Of a DNA stretch of 64,000 nt, positions 1 to 9,929 are shown piece after piece. Every line of letters begins with the position of its first letter. The stretch's first letter is position 1. Source of the stretch: Laburnicola sp. R22_1 (taxonomy: Eukaryota; Ascomycota; Dothideomycetes; Pleosporales; Didymosphaeriaceae). Below the pieces are notes generated by a model, which saw only the letters and a program-made list of their open reading frames with translations, did no database searches and was not told where the DNA came from. A program made the translations under genes and the position numbers. The stretch covers positions 2,480,001-2,544,000 of the forward strand of contig JACONQ010000006.1 of assembly GCA_014281115.1 (NCBI GenBank), read 5' to 3'.

Positions 1-780
1 GCCTCAGCAGGCTCGCGGCTTCGTTTTGGGGGCATGGTAAGCGTGAAGGTAAGCAAAGGCGCGAAAAAGTAAGCTGTAGGCGCAGGCAAGTAAGCCAAAG
101 TATAGTGGGTGTGTAAGCGTTGACGCGCAAGGTACGCGGAAAGTACGCGGTCGGCTAGCCAACATTACCACTTCATGCCAAGGCGTACTGCGCGACGCTC
201 TGCAGCCCGCAACAATAGAGATATAGTAAAACAGGCGACAGGAATTAATTTAGCAACATTGATTTAATAGTTTAACTTATAGAAGACAAGATTTATTGCG
301 TGGTTATAGCAAACGATTTTTTAAGAGTAGTAACTAGGTTCAGAATATATAAACATAACTTAGGCTTCGCTGCAACAGCGCAAACTCACTTTGCTACAAT
401 ACCTCAACACTATAATATTAGCTTATTTAGATTATTATATATATATTTATTGTTTTAACAGCTTATTACCTACGTAAAGAAAGAGGAGGAACAGAGGATA
501 GGAGGTGCTAAAGCCGAATAGCAATTCATGTATATCAGTTGCTGGCGGCCAGTGGAAGCACACATCCGTTATGCGGGCTTTTTTACGCAGGTACAATCCA
601 CTTAAGAAGCTCCGTTTTTTGCTCTGTTTACTATAGGAATACCTATATAATTGCAGCGTTAGGAAAGTTATTGTTACATCAACACTAAGAATATATCACT
701 AACTCTAGGGTACCTTATCATTACAGTATGCTAAGCGATTCAAACAAACTTCAAATTTTTTGACTGCAATTGCCTCTTTT
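1..780. other. AT-rich stretch without a recognisable gene
   Basis: I find no credible gene here. Most of it after base 200 is AT-rich with no long open frame, as expected of old repeat DNA next to the transposon fragments that follow. The first 180 bases are more GC-rich and contain short iterations of gtaag and tacgcgg, but no inverted repeat or known element end that I can recognise. Confidence 0.4.
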
Positions 781-891
781 GTTTGTTTGACCTATCAAAA
801 TTGCAGCAGCAGCTTTTTGTTTGGTTGACGTTGTCAATTCAAACAAAATTCAAACAAAATATTGAGGCATGTTTGGTTGTTGACAACCCTG
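781..891 (-). mobile_element. Possible terminus of a hAT-like DNA transposon
   Basis: Read on the minus strand from 891, the sequence begins CAGGGTTGTCAACAACC and is followed by several copies of TTTGTTTGA or TTTGTTTGAA. A CAGGG start with short clustered subterminal repeats is the usual look of a hAT element end. The boundary coincides with the point where pogo transposase homology stops (about 892), as if one element had cut into the other. The opposite end was not found in the window, so this is a tentative call. Confidence 0.3.
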
Positions 892-1647
892 CTTAGCGGC
901 AAGGCTGATCCATCAGCGCAAACACACGCTAGGAGGGTAATCTATTTACAAGAGCCATCTTGGAGAGATGCTATAACCTCCTTATTCTCCCATATTCGTC
1001 TGCTGAACACTCGTTTTGATCGGCTAGTGATACCAATTAAGAAGCCTTTTTCATCCATATTATACGTGTGACGAGGCTCGATGTCATATTCCTTGATTTT
1101 GGCACCTAGGAGATCAAAATACAGGCTGTATTTATCCCCTAAGTCGGCTTGGTGGCGATTGCTGTCCATACCAGCTGCCCATCGAGAGATCAGATGGATG
1201 TTGTGTCGGTTGATGAAGCGAGTAACCCAGCTCTCGCTCACTAGCTCCTTGGCTATTGTTGACGCGAAATTTCGTATCATCTCTCTTGTGGGTGGCAAGT
1301 GACGCGCTGTAAGCCCTTCAATGTATTGTACAAGCTCCTGCTCTTATTGGGGACTGAGTTTCCGTCGGTTAAACCCCGCAGTTGCACGCGTCGTTTGAAT
1401 CGCTTGGTGCCTTCGCGACAGCGTACTTCGATCAACGCCATGCTTGCTAGCGATCTTAGTATAAGAGAAAGATTCTTCTGACCTTAGCGATTCTATTTCT
1501 TTAATTGCAGCCTCAATTGAGCTCATATTGGTGGCGTTATGGCGTGTTGAAATTTGGGGTGGTTTGCGTTCAGCGGGGCGTTGACTGAATCCGGGCGTTG
1601 AGTGCACGGACACAGTATTCTCGCTCGTTATTAGCAATAAGAAAGGT
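892..1647 (-). pseudogene. pogo/Fot1-like transposase remnant (N-terminal half)
   Basis: Minus-strand pieces encode a psq-type helix-turn-helix start (MSSIEAAIKEIESLRSEES, near 1530), a CENP-B-like DNA-binding segment and the first part of the DDE domain (YNMDEKGFLIG, near 1050), ending at ACVCADGSALP near 900. The pieces lie in different frames and contain stops. The same order of motifs occurs in the pogo element at 43749-51527, so this is a diverged family member. It is cut at 1647 by a LINE fragment and at about 892 by a hAT-like end. It cannot encode an active transposase. Confidence 0.8.
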
Positions 1648-2256
1648 TCCCTCCTAGCACCACACGGGAGGGCGTTGAATACTTAAAGACCCTTGAGCCT
1701 GAAGATTTTCAACTCTTGCTAGAGCTTGCCAACCCCACTAACACTAACAAATAAATGTTGGTTCTATAGACTGCCTACTAAGCCACAGATGCTGGCGGGC
1801 GCGACAATAACCTGGGACAGCTCCTCCGGCGTCGACTCTGTCTGAGCTCCCAGCAGGGGTGCCTCTCATCCTGACATCTTGCCACACGAGGCAACCTCCC
1901 CTACGCTCTCCTACTCTCCTTACCTCTCCTTACTGTCTACACGATCCTTACCTTTCCTATACTAGTTTTACGCTAAGGTCTTGGCACTTTTCAACACAGC
2001 TTTAGGGCAGCCAAAGCTGCCCCTGCTTTGGATTGTTATATGTATAATAGCTACACCCCAACATCTCAGCCTATAGGCATGAAGACACGGATTCAGCCCC
2101 CGCACGGAGGGGGGCGGACTCTTACGAGCCGCTGCAAGAGACGGCAATAGCTTATAGCATGAATCGCCTTTACCATCTGGCTGGCCCCAGATGGCTACTC
2201 GGCGCGTCCCCATGCCCCATGGGAGGCTAGAACCTAGGTTCCTGGACGTTAATCAA

Positions 2257-2299
<43 letters not shown>
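1648..2299 (+). mobile_element. 5'-truncated LINE, 3' end with (CTA)n tail
   Basis: From TCCCTCCTAGCACC onward this segment is collinear with the 3' end of the full-length LINE at 13651-14236 and ends in an uninterrupted (CTA/TAC)n tail at about 2257-2299. A 5' truncation plus a simple-repeat tail is the classic product of target-primed reverse transcription by Tad1-type fungal LINEs. This copy keeps C and G at many positions where the other has T and A, so it is the less RIP-mutated of the two. The tail ends 24 bases before the start codon of the next gene. Confidence 0.85.
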
Positions 2300-2301
<2 letters not shown>

Positions 2302-2323
2302 CGGCCGCAACAGTCTTCCAGTT

Positions 2324-3076
2324 ATGGTTGGCTTCAGGTTTCTAGATCTGCCTTCAGGTAAAGCGCAAAAACACGTACAACATCTTCATTTATCCTGACA
2401 GGTCGCAGAACCGCGCAACAGGGTCTACAAATTCGCAGTATCGGCCAACGACCACGAACAGTTGGTTTCAAAAGATCGCCCCATGGAGCCCCACAAGAGC
2501 ACATGGAACCTCACACGGACATGCCATCAGCTCCGCGAAGAGTTCCGCCCAATATGCAATGCGCACACGCGCTTCAACCTCCTCCCGCAACACGTCGACA
2601 GCTTCGTCGCTGCCTTCTATCCGCTTGCCTCCCAGCACACCCACACTGGCCACGGCACGGTCTGGCTGACCCTACCTTTGCAATGGAGCAACCCCGAATT
2701 CAACGTCCTCCCCTTCCTCCGTTTCGTCCTCAACGCGGGGAGTATCCATTACGCAATACGGTCGGTTACGATGCTGATAAGACCAGTACTTGATATGCAC
2801 TCGAGTGCTTGGAAGGCTATTCTCAACGACGACGACTTGCGCCAATTGCTCATCTATGGGAACCGGGACCGATGCGCGACTGTTGAATTCAGGCGTGGGG
2901 CTCTGGAGCCGTGGATGAAAGATGCTTCGTCGGATCAAGCGGTGTCTTCAGAGCGGAAACACCAGTGGCTATGCAATCTTGGCTTTCGTAGGGGCTTTCA
3001 TGACGAGTTCAGGATAATGGGAAGGATAGAGCATTGCGTAGGACCAGCGCAGAACAAGTTACAAACTATTTCATAG
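2324..3076 (+). CDS. F-box-like protein, short, with one intron
   Basis: Exons 2324-2357 and 2409-3076 give 233 aa. The 51-bp intron joins MVGFRFLDLPS to EPRNRVYKFAV, restoring the LDLPxELRNRIY-type motif that opens ascomycete F-box-like proteins; a second family signature, CHQLREEFRPI, follows at about residue 50. Such proteins are thought to be substrate adaptors of SCF ubiquitin ligases, but no substrate can be inferred. The acceptor AG at 2407-2408 is chosen because the upstream AG at 2399-2400 would shift the frame. Only five residues precede the motif, fewer than in the relative at 5824-6849, and a LINE tail ends 24 bases upstream, so the promoter or a longer 5' end may have been displaced. 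A homologous gene at 54539 has its intron at the same codon position. Exact family assignment is inference. Confidence 0.7.
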
Positions 3077-4017
3077 CTGAATCCCACTCAGCTCACCATT
3101 ATACGCTCAGATTCCCAGCATAGAAATATATGAACACCAAATTAATACCCTGCGACCACCCAGGAGCTTTCTCAAATGCAACAGGCTTGGCCACAAGCCA
3201 TACAAGGAAACTAGAGAAAAGCACAAACCAAACACAACAAAACTTTGGACGCAACCTCGTCCAGTGCAGTGTTTCTACATGGATCAGCGTCCCCGCAAAT
3301 TGCAGCAGAGATTCGGAACCGCTTCATGCACATACTGTGCATCTCTCTCTATACATTCATTTATTCATATTTGTTTATAGGTAGCTTACCCTTTTACAGA
3401 TCACAAGACTTATCTGCACAACGAAGGGTTAACAGCCATGGGATCGACCACAGTAGGGAGCCAAAGCATGACGCGATAATGGTAAAAGGGGAAAGGGCCG
3501 ATCACGACTGTACACGTACCATCGAGGTACATAAGCTATGACAAGTACAACACCTATAATTATATGCGTCTACAACTAAGCCACCAGTAACAAGATAACT
3601 AGGCCATGAAAAAACCTCCTCGCGTTTTACTGTGTACCGAAAGGTCGCGAAGTCTTGTCCTTTGAAAAACCTCCTCTCATACCGCTGCCAATGCCTTTGG
3701 GGCGAGTCCGCGCGCAGACGTGCGACAGCCGCCCATCACCAACAAGTGTAGCATCGGCAGCTACTTGAAATCTGGTTAGTCATTAGACAACGATTAGGCC
3801 GTAACGGTGAATTGATGCCTATAGCGGCGTTTAAAGATGAGATGCACACAAATAGTCCTGTTTCTACGTACGAACCTAACCACAGGGAGGCGCTCGCATA
3901 TAGGCCGTGGCGTAGTCTTAAGCTCTCGCGCCCACCGACTACCGCGCTGCATACCCCCTCACAGCTAGCTCTCCGAATAACCCAACAAGCACAAGACGAA
4001 GCCCATCTCCACAAAAC
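3077..4017. other. Intergenic region, 941 bp
   Basis: I see no supportable gene. Short open frames occur on both strands but none has a recognisable domain, a good start context or splice signals. It contains the 3' flanks of the F-box-like gene and of the GH16 gene, which converge here. Confidence 0.5.
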
Positions 4018-5338
4018 CTACGTCGGCTTCCCCTCCGGCGCAACCGTCCAATCGCGTTCAAACTGATCCCACCCCCCCGCCGGCTCCTCACACATCTTCA
4101 ACTCGCTCACAACCAGATCGTAATACCCATCCTTGGGCAGCTTCCCACCACACACCGTGCCGCCCATGGCGATATTAATCAGGAGCCTGAAATCCTCCAT
4201 CCGCCTGATGCCCTCGGGAATATTCGCCTTTTGCACGGGCCGCCCGTCGATGTACCAGATCATGCGACCCCTCCAGTTCGGTATGCCTTCTTCTTCGATC
4301 CACGCGAAGCCGTATGTGTGCGGTCGGTGCGCGAGGTCGTGTATGGGTGTTGTCACGACTTGGTGCTTGTTGTGGTCTTCGCTGTTGAAGTGGCCCCAGT
4401 GTAGGCATGTGTGGTTTATGCAGTCGCCCTGCCACGACTCGCAGATGTCGACCTGGGGGTTTCTTTTAGCTTTCATAATTTTCAGAGCTTGAGATCAAAA
4501 GTCTTACCTCTCCGTCGCCGGGCCACTGAAAAGGGTCTTTCGGCAGCATCCAGTAAGCAGGCCATACGCCCTCGGCGCAGGGCGCGAGTATCGTCGCCGT
4601 GAGATATCCGCGCGGGCGCGACAGCGTCTGGTGCGAGGTGAGGCGCGCGCTGGTGTAGCTTCCGTTCTGCACCAGCGCGCGCACAATCAGGCGGTTGTTA
4701 TGGTGGAACGAGTTCGAGGGGCTGTCCGTGTAGTTCTGCTTCTCGTTATTTCCCCACCCGTGGTCGCCAAGCTCGTGTCTGAAGTTGCGCGATACCGGCG
4801 TCGACGCGTCGAACTTGGGCATCCAGTACACCTTCTCATGATGCGGCGGGGGCACGTTCTGCGGCGGCGGAGGATTCGATATGGGGCGATTCTGCGGTAC
4901 AGGTGGCGTTGGCGATTGCGGGCCTGGCGACTGCGGCTTGCTCTGCTGAGGTACGGGCGGTGGGCTATAGGGCTGCTGCGGAGGACCATACTGCTGCGGA
5001 GGAGGAGGGCCCCATTGGTTCTGCGGAGGGCCCCATTGCTGGTTCGGAGGCGGCGGCGCGTACTGCTGGGGGGGATACTGCTGCGGAGGATACTGCTGGG
5101 GGGGATACTGCTGCGGAGGATACTGCTGGGGGGGATACTGCTGCGGGGGATACTGCTGCGGGGGATATGGGTTGCCTGTGTACTGGTGTGGCTGGCCCGG
5201 GTAATTTTGAGGCGCGGCTTGGCCTGGGTAGCCGCCTTGTGGGTTTTGCGACGACGACGACGACGACGGGTGCTGGTCAGTGTATTGTTTTACTTTTGCT
5301 TTGCCCTTTTCGAAGAGCTTGTTGAAGGAGGCCGACAT
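4018..5338 (-). CDS. Glycoside hydrolase family 16 protein with Pro/Gln-rich N-terminus
   Basis: Exons 5338-4508 and 4452-4018 encode about 421 aa; the 55-bp intron falls exactly inside the catalytic motif. After splicing the active site reads GDGEVDICESWQGD, matching the GH16 signature E-x-D-x-x-E with E277 (nucleophile), D279 and E282 (acid/base). Downstream WRGRMIWYIDG and LLINIAMGG are typical of GH16 beta-glucanases of the laminarinase type, which cut beta-1,3 or beta-1,3/1,4-glucans. Residues 1-25 are hydrophilic (MSASFNKLFEKGKAKVKQYT...), with no signal peptide, and residues 26-165 are a Pro/Gln/Tyr-rich linker with tandem PPQQY units. The protein may therefore be intracellular or leave by a non-classical route. 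Substrate is inferred from family only. Confidence 0.88.
5061..5165 (-). repeat. In-frame tandem repeat encoding PPQQY units
   Basis: Seven near-identical 15-bp units (tactgctgcgg/ggg-gga type) lie inside GH16 exon 1 and encode consecutive PPQQY repeats. The units are almost identical at the DNA level, so copy number probably varies between strains. Confidence 0.85.
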
Positions 5339-5823
5339 GGCGAGCGGGAGGACTCAATCTTGTATCACGGCTGGTGTGGGTGGCTTCGCACGAAACGACC
5401 TCGGGAGGGACGACGCCTCAACGTGGGGCAGCTGCCGTCCAATGATGTCACAGGCGGGCGGAACACCAAAACACGGGAACCAGCACACGTTCACAGAGCA
5501 AGACGAGCTCCATGATGCGAGCATCTTATATAGTAGTAGGGCTGAATTAGTTCTAGAGCATTGGCAGACAAATTTTTATTCGCCGTGCAAGCCACATCAC
5601 CATCTCCTATAGACCTTTTAAGTAATCTAATTAAAAAGTTAATTTATCTGATGCATTACTTCGCCGTCATCGAGACGCCTTCAAGAGAAGACAGCACACA
5701 AAAGACGATGCAAGGGTGTGCTTGTACAAACATTTAATATGCAGGAACAAAGTCCCTGCAATCAAACCTAGCGTCTTTGCTACGACCTTAACCCAAACAC
5801 GCCCTCCACCTTCGAACACCCTA
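5339..5823. other. Intergenic region: GH16 promoter and downstream flank of the F-box-like gene
   Basis: Apart from the TATA-like motif there is no coding sequence that I can support in these 485 bases. Confidence 0.5.
5525..5532 (-). promoter_or_regulatory. Candidate TATA box of the GH16 gene
   Basis: The minus strand reads TATATAAG here, about 190 bases upstream of the GH16 start codon at 5338. The spacing leaves room for a normal fungal 5' UTR. This is sequence inspection only. Confidence 0.35.
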
Positions 5824-6849
5824 CTACTTAACCAACCACCCCTCTCGTGCAGCCCCACGATAATAAGACGCCATCCTCCCACTAGAATCCCTCATCCACA
5901 CCACCGGCCCCACCATGCCGTCCAAAAAACAAACCTCGAAGCCCACCTTCAACCAAGCCGCCAACTCCAGCCCCGCGTCCCCCTGCACCACAAACTCCTT
6001 CTCGTTATGTCCAAAATCCAACACGACCACAACCCTCGCACGCTGATGGCGAACCCGCCGCCCCACAACCCGAAGCTCCATCCCACGTAGCCCCGGCAGC
6101 AAAGCACGCGCAAAAGCCGGCGACGAGTCCACGAAACACGCATCCAGGTCGGACATGGTTGGCACGCGGTAGCGTGATTTGCGGGCTGTGTTGCCGAAGC
6201 GGATGAAGAGATCGAATTTGAGGCTCATGTCCATCATGCGTGCCATGTTGTATGTGCTATTCCGCCATTTATCGAGCAGCTTGGGGCCGAGGTCGAGAAT
6301 GATCCGTCCATGGCGCGCGCCTGTGGTTCCCGAGTCGGTGTAGAAGGTGCGGTAGTAGGCGGTGAAGTCTTGGATGGGGATGCGTGTCCGGTTCTGTGCT
6401 TCGTAGAGGGGGAGGAATTCAGCGCGGATTTGGGTGCAGACTTGGGTCAGGGGGAGGAAGGTTGGGGCAAAATGCGTGCCTGTGTAGTGCGCCTCGCGGT
6501 ACTGGGCTCTGGTGAGCTGCGTGCCTGCGGACCTGGAGTTTTCGTGTCGGGGGTCGCAGAGTTCGCAGAGTTCATCGTGCCCGCATTCGCAGTATTCACC
6601 GTACTGAAGTTCGTAGGCTGCCCAGTCCTGGAGCTCGGGTGGAGGATTGCTGGCTGGGTCGCTGAGGTTAATAGGGCAGGTAAAGCAGGCGGGTCGGCTG
6701 GTGACAGCAGAGATGAAGGGCATATTGCATTCGTCATGGCATCCGAAGTCAGCTTCGGTGCAGAAGTCGTAGATGCGATTGCGTAGTTCGCCGGGGAGCT
6801 TGAGCAGATGGCAAACTGCGGCAGTGTTGTTGTTGGATGCAGAAGACAT
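5824..6849 (-). CDS. F-box-like protein with cysteine-rich insert
   Basis: A single 341-aa exon. The motif CHLLKLPGELRNRIYDFC at residues 13-30 is the F-box-like opening, and LTQVCTQIRAEFLPLYEA near residue 135 is the second hallmark of this ascomycete family. Between them lies a cysteine-dense stretch: C-x3-C near residue 37, a CFTC pair near 55, and YCECGHDELCELC near 90, which could bind zinc. The relatives at 2324 and 54539 lack this insert, and unlike them this gene has no intron after the LPxEL motif. A role in SCF-type ubiquitylation is family knowledge; the metal site is inference. Confidence 0.75.
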   Translation of the reverse strand: MSSASNNNTAAVCHLLKLPGELRNRIYDFCTEADFGCHDECNMPFISAVTSRPACFTCPINLSDPASNPPPELQDWAAYELQYGEYCECGHDELCELCDPRHENSRSAGTQLTRAQYREAHYTGTHFAPTFLPLTQVCTQIRAEFLPLYEAQNRTRIPIQDFTAYYRTFYTDSGTTGARHGRIILDLGPKLLDKWRNSTYNMARMMDMSLKFDLFIRFGNTARKSRYRVPTMSDLDACFVDSSPAFARALLPGLRGMELRVVGRRVRHQRARVVVVLDFGHNEKEFVVQGDAGLELAAWLKVGFEVCFLDGMVGPVVWMRDSSGRMASYYRGAAREGWLVK

Positions 6850-7393
6850 GGTGTGATGTTGTCGAGGGTTCTCTCTCTACCCTATTGGCCGTGAATTTTT
6901 GGGAGGTTGAGACTGTGTGGCGAGGGTGATTTATATGGCCGGGGTGGGATTGAGGAATATGAATGCACGATAGCGCCTCGGGGGTGATGACTATGGATTA
7001 GGCGGAGGAAGTCTAGTCTCTAGTTATACCCCCCGGTGCTATGTGAAGCTTTACCGCTTATACATTTGTAAAAACAGCACAGTATCTAGAGCGGTAGTAG
7101 AAGATACCGTACGATCTCAACATGAGCAACCGCAGTCTATACCCGACAATCTTTTTTTCCGTATTAGGCTTCTAGTGATATTTACTTACCATAGAATCTT
7201 GCCTATAAGCACCATTGTAACTGCATTTAAAATCCCTATTACTCAGGCCTAATAGCAAGATATTCGAAAATATGCGCACGGCCATGTTGACGAACACAGC
7301 CGAGTATCCTAATTAGCAACACAACATCTAATACCATTGGCCTATAATTAGGCCTAGCTAAAGGCCCTAATTGATTTAATAGGGATTATAAAT
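6850..7393. other. Intergenic region up to the Copia element
   Basis: The first part is presumably the promoter of the F-box-like gene (a minus-strand ATATAAAT lies near 6930). From about 7030 the DNA becomes AT-rich and repeat-like. A 69-codon open frame at 7043 has no recognisable features. Confidence 0.45.
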
Positions 7394-7539
7394 TGTTAGT
7401 GTAGGTGGTATCGCATTCCACACTGTCACATGATACTACCAACCTTATGTAGACTAGCTACTGACTACGATCCTCGTACTTAAGGGATCCTCTAGTTAGC
7501 TTGTTACAATCAACTCAGTCTCTTATTCTTCCACTAATA
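7394..7539 (+). repeat. Left LTR of Copia element 1
   Basis: 146 bp, matching 17840-17985 with about four single-base differences (for example gtagactagctactg against gtacactagctgctg). Most differences are transitions, consistent with RIP and modest age. Confidence 0.95.
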
Positions 7540-7549
7540 GTTATAAGCC
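7540..7549 (+). promoter_or_regulatory. Primer-binding site, half-tRNA(iMet) type
   Basis: GTTATAAGCC starts immediately after the left LTR. It resembles the reverse complement of the eukaryotic initiator tRNA-Met anticodon region (GGCUCAUAAC), with one G-to-A change that RIP would explain. Priming by a cleaved initiator tRNA is known for Drosophila copia and yeast Ty5. The second Copia element has the same sequence at the same place. Confidence 0.6.
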
Positions 7550-7559
7550 TGGCCTACGC

Positions 7560-8910
7560 TTAATTCAACTACAGTTCACACTCTACCTACTTACTACACA
7601 CGCGCTTTCCATAACAGAGATCAACTCAACAAGCTCTAGTTTGCCACAATAAGCAACAAAGAGGACGAGCTAATTGTTAAGGAAACAATTATCCTTAACA
7701 AGCTAAGTGACTAGTCGAAGTAGATCTTCTTGCAAAAGAGGACTGCTAAAGCCTATAAGATCTAGGACTATTGTAACCCAAACTTAACAGTAGACACTGT
7801 CAAGACGATCTACAATAAAAAACCAAAGGAGCGACTACTACACTTATTTAAGAAGGGCGACAACATGCCTAGTAGCTCTTTAAGCACTATCTAGTGCGAT
7901 AATAATATTAAGCCCAACAAACTTACAAAACCTAAACAAGAAGACTATACCTTCTAGCACGGAGTCTATGCAATAAAGTTAGCTACCTAGTAAAAGAAGG
8001 ACAGCGCTCTTAATAACCTAACGCGCGAGATTGCAAGGACAATCTCTAGTAGGCACATCCCTATTATTAAGGATGCTAATACACCCTATAAGCAACTCAC
8101 GCAACTTAAGAAGATATTCTACATGTTAGTAGTAAAGCGTAAATACGAGTTACTTAACTAGTACAATAAGATTAAGAAGGTTCTACAATAACAAAAGATA
8201 GATGCTTAGTATAAGAGCTATATTACTATCCTTTGTAACATAATTAAGCTAAATCTGCCTAAAGTCTAGAACTACTAAGCCCAACAAGACTTTCTTTGAG
8301 AAATTCGGGGCATTGACAAGTCCTTTGTTACGCACGAGATCTAGGAGATTACGCGAGCTAAGATGAATAGAACGCCTTACATAGGTCTAGTGGAACTAGT
8401 AGAGAACTATCGACGCTTCAGACGCACTATGAATCCTATTGCGTTAGCACTAGGAATATACGCGGTTCTAGGCCAGCCGAATACCGCCACTAACACCCAG
8501 AAACGTACAATCACCTGTATCTATAGTAAGCAGCACTTATTTAAGCAGTGCTGCTATATAGTGCCTTCTCTTCGACCTACTAGATAGAGGCCTAACCCAA
8601 CTGTCTTAACCGAGTTTAATAGAGTTAGGAATCTTAGCAAGGGCAACCCTTTAAGTGCAGCCCTGTTTGCAATTAAAAAAAGAGTTAAAAAGAAGGCGGC
8701 AGATGCTACTAAGACCCTATTAGCAAAGAACGACTTCTTAGCTAATATAGGGCATCCTCTATTAAACGCTCAAAACTCAATAGGAGCAGTTAAGCACTGG
8801 CTAGGCAGTTAAGACGCTGCTAAGGTTGTTACCCCATTAGTCACTGCTGCCGTTTAGCAGCCTCCACCACTAATTAATAAGTGGATTCTTAATCTAAAAT
8901 CTAATCTTCA
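7560..8910 (+). pseudogene. Copia element 1 gag remnant
   Basis: Broken plus-strand frames with many TAG codons. The clearest piece, near 8505-8580, reads ITCIYSKQHLFKQCCYI and then PSLRP: a zinc-knuckle-like sequence of the C-x-C/x-x-x-H-x4-C type found at the end of fungal Copia Gag proteins. Gag is interrupted at 8923 by the LINE. Confidence 0.7.
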
Positions 8911-8929
8911 CGTCACAAACTATGGGCTA

Positions 8930-9800
8930 TTACGCTAGCCTCCAAGGCTATACGACAACAACTTATAGAACAAGAAAAGAAGGAACCGATAATCCGCTCT
9001 ATTAATGGCGACAGCGCAGAGTTGCCCACACGCTGGACTAACTACGCTGTCCCTAGGGTGCCTAGCAGCTACCACTCGCTATTAGGACAAGAAGTCCTAT
9101 ACACTCTAGAAATAATCGCGGAAGAGGCTTTTACGCAGACCTTGACTTGCCTAGTAAACTGCTGGCCCTCTAGGCATGGCCCAAACTAATATGGGCACAC
9201 TACCTACGTAGTGTCTTTTAAGAAGCTAGTAACACCTTTCTAACTCTTTGGCGTTAGCGACTTATTCCGCGAAATTATTAAGAAACGCGCAATTAAGCGA
9301 CATAACCCTAGCTGCCAGGGATACTGCAACGCAGCGCGTTGCATCTGCGCGCCCTGCTACTATAGCTGCGGCATAAAATAGAGTAAGCATAAAGGCCCTA
9401 TAGGTTACAACTGCGCTTATAAGCTATAGTGCCCTAATTGCCGCGGTCTACACGCTGCTAATAATCTAACCTGCCTAGTAAAGCCTAGGCGAGTGAGCGG
9501 CAGGATTATAAGACCTACCCGCCATAAGCTGGCCACCCTCCGCCGCGCTGGACAAAAGGCCTATAACTAGCTACACAACCTGCAACCCTAACCCGCGCCT
9601 ACTACGCAGAGACAAGGCAACGCCGCTAATAAAGAAGGCGCCCCTCCTACTAAGGGCAACACTCAACCTAACAAAGAGGACACTGCTCCTACTAGAGACA
9701 CTATCTAATAAGCCCCTTAAGAAGAGCCTATAGACTAAGAGAGCTAGGAACAAGTTCCTAGCCCCTGCCCACTAAGAGGACAGCGCTTAAGCCTCTACCC
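8930..9800 (+). pseudogene. LINE ORF1 (gag-like) remnant
   Basis: Interrupted frames. At 9300-9480 a cluster of Cys codons gives CQGYCNAARCICAPCYYCG-like text followed by HKGPIGYNCAYK and CPNCRGLH: successive CCHC-type knuckles as in ORF1 of Tad1-type LINEs. Many CAG or TGG codons appear as TAG. Confidence 0.65.
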
Positions 9801-9929
9801 CAATCTTACGGCACAACAAGCGGCTTGCGCCTTAAGCTAACTAGTTAGACTTACTACGCCTATAAGTGGTAGCCTTAACCTCGCTGCACTCTTAGCACAA
9901 AGCGCGAGACATGCAGACTATATATAGTC

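Noticed and set aside
4631..5515. 294-codon plus-strand open frame opposite the GH16 gene
   Set aside because: It is the antisense of the PPQQY repeat region, giving Arg/Leu-rich low-complexity text; the minus-strand GH16 reading has catalytic motifs and a correct intron.
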